A DNA stretch of 64,000 nt from the NCBI GenBank assembly GCA_965200775.1, contig OZ241383.1, positions 2,170,001-2,234,000 on the forward strand. The letters are read 5' to 3'. Position 1 is the stretch's first letter. Every line of letters starts with the position of its first letter. Below, piece by piece: positions 57,573-64,000 of the stretch. Under the pieces are notes generated by a model that was not told the origin of the DNA, made no database searches, and was given only the letters and a program-made list of their open reading frames with translations. Origin of the DNA: Poriferisocius sp965200775. GTDB lineage: Bacteria > Actinomycetota > Acidimicrobiia > Acidimicrobiales > Bin134. Both the position numbers and the translations under genes were made by a program.

Positions 57573-59917
57573 TGGCGGGTGGAGCTGGAGTCGATGGCGT
57601 GCTGGATGGCCAGGTTGATCTCATTCTGGTGATCGGGGTCGGTCACCTTTTCGCCCTCCCCGTCGCGCACGTAGTAGGCGTGTACAACATCGCCTCCCAG
57701 GTTCTGCACCTTGGCGCTGAGAATGTTGAGGTCGAGCTGCGACAACGCCCCTGTCACCCGGCTCAACAGCCCCATGCGGGCCTGGGCAGCCAGCTCGATG
57801 ATGGTGGCGGTGGACGACGAATCGTTGTCGATGGACACCTTGGGTGTTACGACCGGGCGGGGGGTGAAATCGGGAGCGGCCTCGTAGGTGCGGATCCGCT
57901 CGGCCAGGCGGGATTCGATGGCCAGGCGTCCGGCCAGTGCCCGCTCCACGTAGGAAGTTACCTGGGGCCAGTCGATCTCCAACCCCAGCCTGCTCTCCAC
58001 CTGGAACCGTTCCAGCGCCATCCCGTACTCGGTGTGGGCCGCAGCCAGGAGCACCCGGAGCCCGCTCAGCGACAGCGCCCCCGCCACTCGGGAGAACATT
58101 CCGTGCTGATCGGGGGCGATCACCAGCAAGGTGTCGCCCTCGCCCAGAACCAACCTCTCCCCTGCTTCCATCAGGCCGCGCTGTTCGGGGGTGGGGAACT
58201 TGGAGGTGAGCTCGTCGAAGTCGCCACCCTCCATAACGTGAGCGCAGCGGGCCACCAGCTCCCGCACCAGGCTGGCTTTCCACTGGCTCCAAGCCGAGGG
58301 GCCGGTGGCGATGGAGTCTGCCTCGGTCAACGCCCCCAGCAGGCGCAGCGTCTCCACGGTGCGGACCTTGCGAACCACCTCGTCGATGGTGTCGGGGTCT
58401 TCCAGATCACGCCGGGTGGCCACGTCGGGCAGCAGCAGATGATGTTCCACCATCGCCACCAGCACGTCCACGTCCACTGGTGGGTACCCCATTCTCCGGG
58501 CGATGTCGGCCACCAGCACCATGCCCACCTCGGTGTGGTCTCCGGGGTAGCCCTTGCCGATGTCGTGGAGCAGGGCCCCCACTACCAGCAGGTCGGGGCG
58601 GTCGACCCGATCCACCAGATCGGCGGCCAGTGCGGCGGCCTCACACAGGTGCCGGTCCACCGTGAACTGGTGGTAGGCGTTGCGCTGGGGGCGGTTCCGG
58701 TTAGGGGTCCACTCAGGCAGGATGCAGATGAACAGGTCCATCTGGTCCAGGGTTTCGATCACCGGGATGGCAGCCGCACCGGTCAACAGCAACTCCACGA
58801 ACAGCCTTCTGGCCTCGTCGGGCCACGGCTCGGGCATGGGGTCCATATGCTCCCGAAGCGCTTCCAGGCTGTTCCGGTCCATGCGTTGCCCGGTGACCGC
58901 TGCGGCCCGGGCCAGCCGCAGCGCCACGCACGGGTCTGTGGTGTCGGCTCCCTCGGCCGGCGCCAACCTGCCCTCTATGGCCTGCACTCCCGAAACCGAA
59001 GCCGGCACGCTCTCGTCCCGGTTGGAACGGCGGCGGCGCAGTCGGCGGCGCTCACCGGGGAACTCCGAGTCCCGCAACCGGCTCCACATCTCGTCGCTGG
59101 TCCAGGCAATCGAGCGGGCGGCACCGGCGATGGCGGCCATCAGCTCGTCGGCGTCGTCATATCCCAGCGCTTCGGCCACCCCGTCCTGCTCCTGGAGCAA
59201 GAGCTGATCCCCGGCCCGGCCGGTGGTTCGGTGCAACTCCACCCGGGCTGCCAGGATCACCTCGTAGTGGTCACGCCGACTGTGGTGGTCGTCGTCATCA
59301 AGGGTGAACGCGGCTGCTTCCGCCCACCCCAGTGCGTGGATGTCCCGCAGCCCTCCCCGGCCCTGCTTGAGGTCGGGTTCCAGCTTGAACGCCACCTCGC
59401 CGCTGCGTTGGTGACGTTCGGCCACCCGCTCGGCCAGCATGGGCAACCATCGCTTGGCGTTGCGGCGCCACTGATTCACGTTGTCGGCTGTCAGGTCTGC
59501 GGTCAGGTCGGCGTCACCGGCGATATGGCGGGCGTCGAGCAGAGAAGTGGCCGTGTCCAGGTCGGTCTTGGCCAGGTCCCGGGTCTCTCGGGGGGTGCGG
59601 ACGGAATGGCCGAGCTTAAGCCCCTCGTCCCAGATCGGATACCACAGCCGGGGGGCGATCTCGCTGATGTCGGGGCGGTCGCGGTGCAACAGCAGCAGGT
59701 CGATGTCGCTGTAGGGACAAAGCTCGGACCGACCGTAGCCCCCCACCCCGACCAGGGCGATGCCGTCGCTGTCGTTAACCTCGGTCGAGAAGATGCCGAG
59801 GAGCCACTCGTCCACCCGGCGGGCCAGGGCTCGGCACAGCACGGTGCCCGCCATGTCGCGGTCGGCCAACAACTCGTCGCGATGAAGCTTGCCTGCTCTT
59901 ACCTCGCCGACCGTCAC
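57569..59917 (-). CDS. glnD: [Protein-PII] uridylyltransferase/uridylyl-removing enzyme GlnD
   Basis: This 782-aa nitrogen sensor modifies PII according to glutamine level. The nucleotidyltransferase site is VGVGGYGRSELCPYSDIDLLLL; FKLEPDLKQGRGGLRDIHALGWA follows; the HD phosphohydrolase site is LLVVGALLHDIGKGYPGDH; two C-terminal ACT domains are seen (LLVIAPDQHGMFSRVAGALSL and ATIIELAAQARMGLLSRVTGAL). It lies downstream of amt on the same strand. The usual glnB/glnK gene between amt and glnD is absent. Confidence 0.95.
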   Translation of the reverse strand: MTVGEVRAGKLHRDELLADRDMAGTVLCRALARRVDEWLLGIFSTEVNDSDGIALVGVGGYGRSELCPYSDIDLLLLHRDRPDISEIAPRLWYPIWDEGLKLGHSVRTPRETRDLAKTDLDTATSLLDARHIAGDADLTADLTADNVNQWRRNAKRWLPMLAERVAERHQRSGEVAFKLEPDLKQGRGGLRDIHALGWAEAAAFTLDDDDHHSRRDHYEVILAARVELHRTTGRAGDQLLLQEQDGVAEALGYDDADELMAAIAGAARSIAWTSDEMWSRLRDSEFPGERRRLRRRRSNRDESVPASVSGVQAIEGRLAPAEGADTTDPCVALRLARAAAVTGQRMDRNSLEALREHMDPMPEPWPDEARRLFVELLLTGAAAIPVIETLDQMDLFICILPEWTPNRNRPQRNAYHQFTVDRHLCEAAALAADLVDRVDRPDLLVVGALLHDIGKGYPGDHTEVGMVLVADIARRMGYPPVDVDVLVAMVEHHLLLPDVATRRDLEDPDTIDEVVRKVRTVETLRLLGALTEADSIATGPSAWSQWKASLVRELVARCAHVMEGGDFDELTSKFPTPEQRGLMEAGERLVLGEGDTLLVIAPDQHGMFSRVAGALSLSGLRVLLAAAHTEYGMALERFQVESRLGLEIDWPQVTSYVERALAGRLAIESRLAERIRTYEAAPDFTPRPVVTPKVSIDNDSSSTATIIELAAQARMGLLSRVTGALSQLDLNILSAKVQNLGGDVVHAYYVRDGEGEKVTDPDHQNEINLAIQHAIDSSSTRQ

Positions 59918-59965
59918 TACCCGGTGAGGCTAGTGGCTGACGCCGACCCTCAAAATCGGTATCGC

Positions 59966-60031
59966 GGAATCGACCCGAACCGGCCCCGGCTTGGTCGGCA
60001 TCTTGGAATCGGCCCGAACCGGCCCGGACTT
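59966..60031. repeat. Short direct repeat between amt and glnD
   Basis: Two copies of a 27-nt sequence (59966-59992 and 60005-60031) share GGAATCG-CCCGAACCGGCCC and CTT with few differences, period 39. They fill most of the gap where a PII gene normally sits, and the second copy reaches into the amt stop codon. The function is unknown. Confidence 0.65.
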
Positions 60032-61226
60032 AGCTGTTGTAGGCGGTCTCTGCGTGGAACGACTGGTCGAGGCCGACGCCCTCGTCCTCGGCCGAGGCCC
60101 GCAATCCCATGGTGGCGTTGAGCACCCAGGAGATGATGTAGGTGGCCACAAAGCTGTAGGCCATGACGGCCACGATCGATACCACCTGGTTGAACAGCAG
60201 CTCGCCCCCACCGAAGAAGATGCCGTTGATGAAGTCGCCGCCCTCGAAGGCCCCGGAATCGGCCAGGAACCCGATGAGCACCCCGCCGACGATGCCGCCG
60301 AACATGTGGATACCCACAACGTCGAGGCTGTCGTCGTACTTGAACATGTGCTTGAGGCCGATGGCCAAAAAGCACACCACGCCAGCCAACGCGCCGATGA
60401 GGATGGACGACATCGCTCCCACGAAACCGGCCGCCGGGGTGATGGCCACCAGGCCGGCCACGACCCCCGACGCAATACCGAGAGCGGTGGGCTTGCCGTC
60501 CTTGATCGTCTCGATCAGCATCCACGAGCACATGGCGGCCGCCGCGGCCAGGAAGGTGGTCAAAAAGGCGTGGGTGGCCTGGGTGTTGGCCGCCAGGGCC
60601 GACCCGGCGTTGAAGCCGAACCAGCCGAACCACAGGATCCCCGCTCCCAGCAGCACCAAAGGCAGATTGTGGGGGAAGTCAACGTCGCGGGGCCACCGCT
60701 GCCTGGGGCCCAGCACCATCACCACGGCCAGGGCTGCGGCGCCGGCGTTGATGTGGATGGCGGTGCCACCTGCGAAGTCGTGGGCCGGAAGCTCGGCGAT
60801 CCAACCCTCGCCGCCGTAGATCCAGTAGACCACCGGCGAGTACACCAGAAACGACCACACGGGCACGAAGATGACCCACGCCGAGAACTTCATGCGCCCG
60901 GCCACAGCGCCGGAGATCAGCGCAGGGGTGATGACGGCGAAGGTCATGCCGAACACGAACTCCCGCTTGGCGACCATCCCGTCCACCCCGTTGAGGATGA
61001 TGGCATCGAAGTCCCCGAACAGGGGGAAGCTCCAGTCGCCGGAAGCGAACCCGTAGCCGAACACCGCCCACAGCAGGGGGACGATGCCCAGGCAGTAGAG
61101 GTTCATGTTGAGCATGTTGAGCACGTTCTTGGCTCCCACCATGCCCCCGTAGAACAGGGCCAAACCTGGCACCATGAACATCACGAGTGCGGCACATACC
61201 AGTACCCACGCAGTGTCAGCGTCCAT
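60030..61226 (-). CDS. amt: Ammonium transporter
   Basis: This 398-aa Amt/MEP channel has about eleven helices, with MFMVPGLALFYGGMVGAKNVLNML near the start, the conserved pore histidine regions (AGGTAIHINAGAAALAVVMVLG and GIHMFGGIVGGVLIGFLAD), and WFGWFGFNAGSAL. The ATG at 61226 is preferred (GGGGAAG just before). It is transcribed towards glnD. The 160-bp upstream region presumably holds a nitrogen-regulated promoter, not identified. Confidence 0.95.
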   Translation of the reverse strand: MDADTAWVLVCAALVMFMVPGLALFYGGMVGAKNVLNMLNMNLYCLGIVPLLWAVFGYGFASGDWSFPLFGDFDAIILNGVDGMVAKREFVFGMTFAVITPALISGAVAGRMKFSAWVIFVPVWSFLVYSPVVYWIYGGEGWIAELPAHDFAGGTAIHINAGAAALAVVMVLGPRQRWPRDVDFPHNLPLVLLGAGILWFGWFGFNAGSALAANTQATHAFLTTFLAAAAAMCSWMLIETIKDGKPTALGIASGVVAGLVAITPAAGFVGAMSSILIGALAGVVCFLAIGLKHMFKYDDSLDVVGIHMFGGIVGGVLIGFLADSGAFEGGDFINGIFFGGGELLFNQVVSIVAVMAYSFVATYIISWVLNATMGLRASAEDEGVGLDQSFHAETAYNS

Positions 61227-61386
61227 CACTTCCCCACAATCCGGTTGCAAGCAACTTGGTCACAGCGGCCTGTCCACGAGTTCAACTCGGTTCGATTCAG
61301 CTGGCCGGCTTCAGCCGGTCGGCAGCGCCAGTATGGCAAATTTCCCGAGGGACTGAACGCTTTGGGGCCAGATTTCTCGTGGGAGA

Positions 61387-61872
61387 TCAGGGGTTTGCCG
61401 GCCCTCCGTGGCGCCTGAGGTGCAGGAAGGCCTTGGCCGCTCCCCAGACGAGCCCCGGGGTTTGCAGGTCGGGGCTGATATCGGCGAAAGACGCAGGGGT
61501 GAGGTCGTAGATGTCGTCGGGGAAGCGTTCGACGGCGAAGTCGTCCCGATCCACCGGGGCTGCCCCCGCGGCCCTGAGCACCTCGGTGGGATAGCGCACC
61601 GCCCGGCGCAGCACGGCCATCGGGTTCTCGGGCTGCTCGTCTATGTCGGCGGACAGCAGCCGGGCCACTTCCTGGCCTATGTCAGCGGCGGCGGCTTCGC
61701 CCGCGGCGGTGGCAGCGGCTTCGGCCTCATTGCGGACTTCAGGGCTCGCGCCAGCCAACCGGCTCAGCACCGCCGTCTCCACCCACCGGGGCAGCGCCTC
61801 CCGAATGCCCTCGGCCAGCGCCCGAGCCGATTCAACAAGCTGCTGCTCGGCCTCCCTCTCCTCAGGCGTCAT
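61387..61872 (-). CDS. Conserved helical protein of unknown function
   Basis: This 161-aa soluble protein has an Ala/Glu-rich helical first half (EEREAEQQLVESARALAEGIREALPRWVETAVLSRL) and a more structured C-terminus (RAVRYPTEVLRAAGAAPVDRDDFAVERFPDDIYDLTPASFADI ... GLVWGAAKAFLHLRRHG). I do not recognise a named family. It lies 44 bp after larE on the same strand and may be co-transcribed with it. Confidence 0.75.
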   Translation of the reverse strand: MTPEEREAEQQLVESARALAEGIREALPRWVETAVLSRLAGASPEVRNEAEAAATAAGEAAAADIGQEVARLLSADIDEQPENPMAVLRRAVRYPTEVLRAAGAAPVDRDDFAVERFPDDIYDLTPASFADISPDLQTPGLVWGAAKAFLHLRRHGGPANP

Positions 61873-61916
61873 GGCGAGAGAAGGGGAAGGTGGGCATGAG
61901 CCATTCCCACCACCAG

Positions 61917-62711
61917 CTATTCGGGGCTCAGCATGTCGTTCAGGTTGCCGGAGCGAAGGCCCTCCAGGTCGAGCATCACGTAGCGGTACCCGGCCTGGCG
62001 CACCGCTTCCACCACGGCGGCACGCTGGTCCACCACGTCTCCCAACCGGTGGTCGGGAACCTCGATGCGGGCCAGCTCCCCGTAGTGACGCACCCGCACC
62101 TCGTCGTAGCCCAGCGCTCGCAAACCTGCTTCGGCTTCCTCCACCGAGGCCAGCACCCCAAGCGTCACCTTCGTCCCGTACGGGATCCTCGAGGCCAAGC
62201 AGGGAGCGGCCGGTTTGTCCCATGTCCGCAACCCCAGCCGCTTCGACCAGTCCCGCACATCGGCCTTGGAGAACCCCGCGTCCACCAGGGGGAACACCGC
62301 ACCCCGCTCGGACGCTGCCTGCTGACCGGGGCGATGGTCGCCCAGGTCGTCGGTGTTCACCCCCAGAAGCACAGTTGATGATGTCGCCTGAGCCAGCGGC
62401 CCTACTGCTTCCATCAACGCGTCCTTGCACCAGTAGCAGCGGTCGCCGCTGTTGGCCACGTAGGCGGCCTGTTCCATCTCCTCCGTGTGGACCTCACTCC
62501 ACCGCAGCCCCCACTCCTCGGCCAGGCGAGCGCAGTCCCTGCGCTCGGCACCGGCCAACGACGGCGACACCGCAGTAACAGCATGGGCCCGCTCACCCAG
62601 CACGTCGTGGGCGGTCCAGGCCAGAAACGAGGAGTCGGCCCCACCGCTGAACGCCACCACCACCCGGTTCAGCTCAGCCAGATCACCCCTAAGCCGATCC
62701 CAGTCGCCCAC
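61917..62711 (-). CDS. larE: ATP-dependent sacrificial sulfur transferase LarE
   Basis: This PP-loop ATPase of about 264 aa has SGGADSSFLAW at the N-terminus, the conserved GDRCYWCKDALMEAV motif with the cysteine that donates sulfur in the LarE family, and KPAAPCLASRIPYGTKVT. LarE makes the nickel-pincer nucleotide cofactor of lactate racemase and related enzymes with LarB and LarC, which are not in the window. The GTG at 62711 begins at the family N-terminus. Confidence 0.9.
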   Translation of the reverse strand: MGDWDRLRGDLAELNRVVVAFSGGADSSFLAWTAHDVLGERAHAVTAVSPSLAGAERRDCARLAEEWGLRWSEVHTEEMEQAAYVANSGDRCYWCKDALMEAVGPLAQATSSTVLLGVNTDDLGDHRPGQQAASERGAVFPLVDAGFSKADVRDWSKRLGLRTWDKPAAPCLASRIPYGTKVTLGVLASVEEAEAGLRALGYDEVRVRHYGELARIEVPDHRLGDVVDQRAAVVEAVRQAGYRYVMLDLEGLRSGNLNDMLSPE

Positions 62712-62837
62712 GCTCCCATTGTGGTCGCCCCACCACCGGCACCCCAAACAGGGCCATGGGACTGCGGCCGTTGGCGGGAGAGTCAGGGCCTAGTGCGATG
62801 GTCATGGCAGGGAACTCTGCAGGGATAGGGTGAGGAG

Positions 62838-64000
62838 ATGCGGCGGGGCGTTTTGCGGGCCGGCCTGGCACTTGGCCTGATGCTCAGCCTGGCTCTCGGC
62901 CTGGCGGCGACATGGGCCAATCCCGCCACCGCTCAGGAACAGGTTGAGGACCGTCTGCCCGCGGTGGAAGGCACCATCCGGTTCGGCTTCAACCAGTTCT
63001 TCGAGGGTGTGGAGATCGTGGTGGTCGGACCCGACGGCTCGGAAGTGGGACGGGCAGTCACCAGCGAAGAAGGCCGTTGGCGGGTGGCAGTGCCCGCTCC
63101 CGGCCAGTACGAGGTGACCATCAACCCCAGCACCCTGCCCGACGAAATGGCCCTGCGGGAGGGGCAGCAGTCCACGGTGACCACCACCGTGGGAGCCGAC
63201 ATCGCCCAAGCGGTGGTGTTCGCGGTGGGTGAGGCCCCCAAGGGGACACCGTTCGGCGAAAGAGCCGCCGAGACCGTGTTCAACGGCCTCAAGTTCGGCC
63301 TCATCATCGCCATGAGCGCCATCGGGCTCTCGCTCATCTACGGCACCACCGGCCTCATCAACTTCGCCCACGGCGAGCTGGTCACCTTCGGAGCGGTGAT
63401 CGCCTGGTACTTCAACAGCTCTTGGGGAGGCTTGAACCTGATCGTGGCGGCCGGGTTGAGCGTGGTGGTGTGCGGGATGTTGGGGGCCGGCCTGGAATCG
63501 GGCCTGTTCCGACCGCTGAGGAGCCGGCGGCTGGGCATCTTCCAGCTCGTGGTCATCACCATCGGCTTGTCGCTGCTGGGCCGCCAGCTCATCCATCTCT
63601 TCTTCGGGGCCGAACCCCGCCCCTACAGCGACTTCCAGGTGCAGGATCGCTGGCACTTCGGACCCTGGGCCATCACCCCCCGGGAACTCGGCACCGTGGC
63701 GATCATCAGCGTGGTGCTCATAGCGGTAAGCCTGATGCTGTTGCGGACCCGGTTCGGCAAGGCCACCCGGGCGGTGGCCGACAACGCCGACCTGGCCGCC
63801 GTGTCGGGCATCAACGTCAACCGGGTGGTGTTGATCGTGTGGGTGATGGGAGCGGCGCTGGCCGGGCTTGGGGGCGTGTTCCAAGGCCTCGACTCCGACA
63901 TAGATCCGTTCCTGGGGTTCCAGCTCCTGCTGCTGATCTTCGCAGGGGTGGAGCTGGGCGGCCTGGGCACTGCTTTCGGCGCCCTTACCGGATCCCTCAT
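62838..64000 (+). CDS. Branched-chain amino acid ABC permease (LivH type) with N-terminal extracytoplasmic domain (partial)
   Basis: The gene starts at ATG 62838, preceded by GGGTGAGGAG, and runs off the window. Residues 1-34 form a signal peptide ending near ATAQ. Residues about 35-135 form an Ig-like carboxypeptidase-regulatory-type beta domain (VEGTIRFGFNQFFEGVEIVVVGPDGSEVGRAVTSEEGRWRVAVPAPGQYEVTI). From about residue 150 it is a LivH permease (GLIIAMSAIGLSLIYGTTGLINFAHGELVTFGAV, RRLGIFQLVVITIGLSLLGRQ). The added domain before the permease is atypical of the E. coli protein. Confidence 0.9.
   Translation, partial: MRRGVLRAGLALGLMLSLALGLAATWANPATAQEQVEDRLPAVEGTIRFGFNQFFEGVEIVVVGPDGSEVGRAVTSEEGRWRVAVPAPGQYEVTINPSTLPDEMALREGQQSTVTTTVGADIAQAVVFAVGEAPKGTPFGERAAETVFNGLKFGLIIAMSAIGLSLIYGTTGLINFAHGELVTFGAVIAWYFNSSWGGLNLIVAAGLSVVVCGMLGAGLESGLFRPLRSRRLGIFQLVVITIGLSLLGRQLIHLFFGAEPRPYSDFQVQDRWHFGPWAITPRELGTVAIISVVLIAVSLMLLRTRFGKATRAVADNADLAAVSGINVNRVVLIVWVMGAALAGLGGVFQGLDSDIDPFLGFQLLLLIFAGVELGGLGTAFGALTGSL

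Noticed and set aside
57572..60121. Very long plus-strand open frame (849 codons) opposite glnD
   Set aside because: It is antisense to a complete glnD with all catalytic motifs; the translated sequence is low-complexity His/Gly/Gln-rich, as expected of a GC-rich shadow frame.

Overview
The window is high-GC DNA with dense, translationally coupled genes (ATGA, GTGA and TTGA overlaps are common). It looks like the chromosome of an uncultured actinobacterium, most likely of the class Acidimicrobiia. Pointers are the acpP-rnc-fpg-smc block, an F420-type luciferase-like oxidoreductase, a DUF222/HNH gene, a PIG-L deacetylase, a PAC2 protein, and GPP34 and DAK-domain proteins. The assignment rests on gene content; no rRNA gene is present.

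Layout. (1) 1-4.4 kb: a housekeeping operon on the minus strand, acpP > rnc > fpg-like > smc, with a TATAAT promoter element upstream of acpP. (2) 4.8-10.1 kb: a variable region with a frameshifted DUF222/HNH gene, repeats resembling DnaA boxes, a HEPN-like protein, a tRNA-like scrap, a decayed type III restriction helicase and an intact type II restriction-modification pair. (3) 10.1-14.1 kb: choline sulfatase, a CntA/GbcA-like Rieske oxygenase, an SDR and a rhodanese lipoprotein. (4) 14.1-17.5 kb: a VapBC-type toxin-antitoxin pair and a cobalamin salvage operon (cobC-like, cbiZ, cbiB) with a possible cobalamin-responsive leader. (5) 18-28.3 kb: lipid, translation and DNA genes (rpmF-plsX, yceD, coaD, rsmD, recG, DAK protein, pckA). 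(6) 28.3-32.3 kb: a second PIN toxin module, an internally deleted galE copy, a lower-GC three-gene cassette (proteasome-like Ntn hydrolase, small protein, PIN nuclease), then intact galE. (7) 34.2-52.0 kb: a long minus-strand catabolic region with a PIG-L deacetylase, an AMACR-like enzyme, a TauD dioxygenase, a GPP34 protein, an NMT1-type ABC importer, reductive pyrimidine catabolism enzymes and two tandem D-aminoacylase-like amidohydrolases. (8) 52-64 kb: an ArsC-family gene with an in-frame TGA exactly at the catalytic cysteine, an RDD protein, two Opp/Dpp ATPases, PAC2, NUDIX, glnD, amt, larE and the start of a LivH permease with an added extracytoplasmic domain.

The two strongest leads are the probable selenocysteine-containing ArsC-like protein at 52062-52412 and the Ntn-hydrolase/small protein/PIN cassette at 29620-31188, which lies between a galE remnant and galE itself. 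Secondary leads are an Fpg homologue lacking several catalytic residues, a 41-bp tandem duplication of the plsX start region, and a possible cobalamin riboswitch before the salvage operon.
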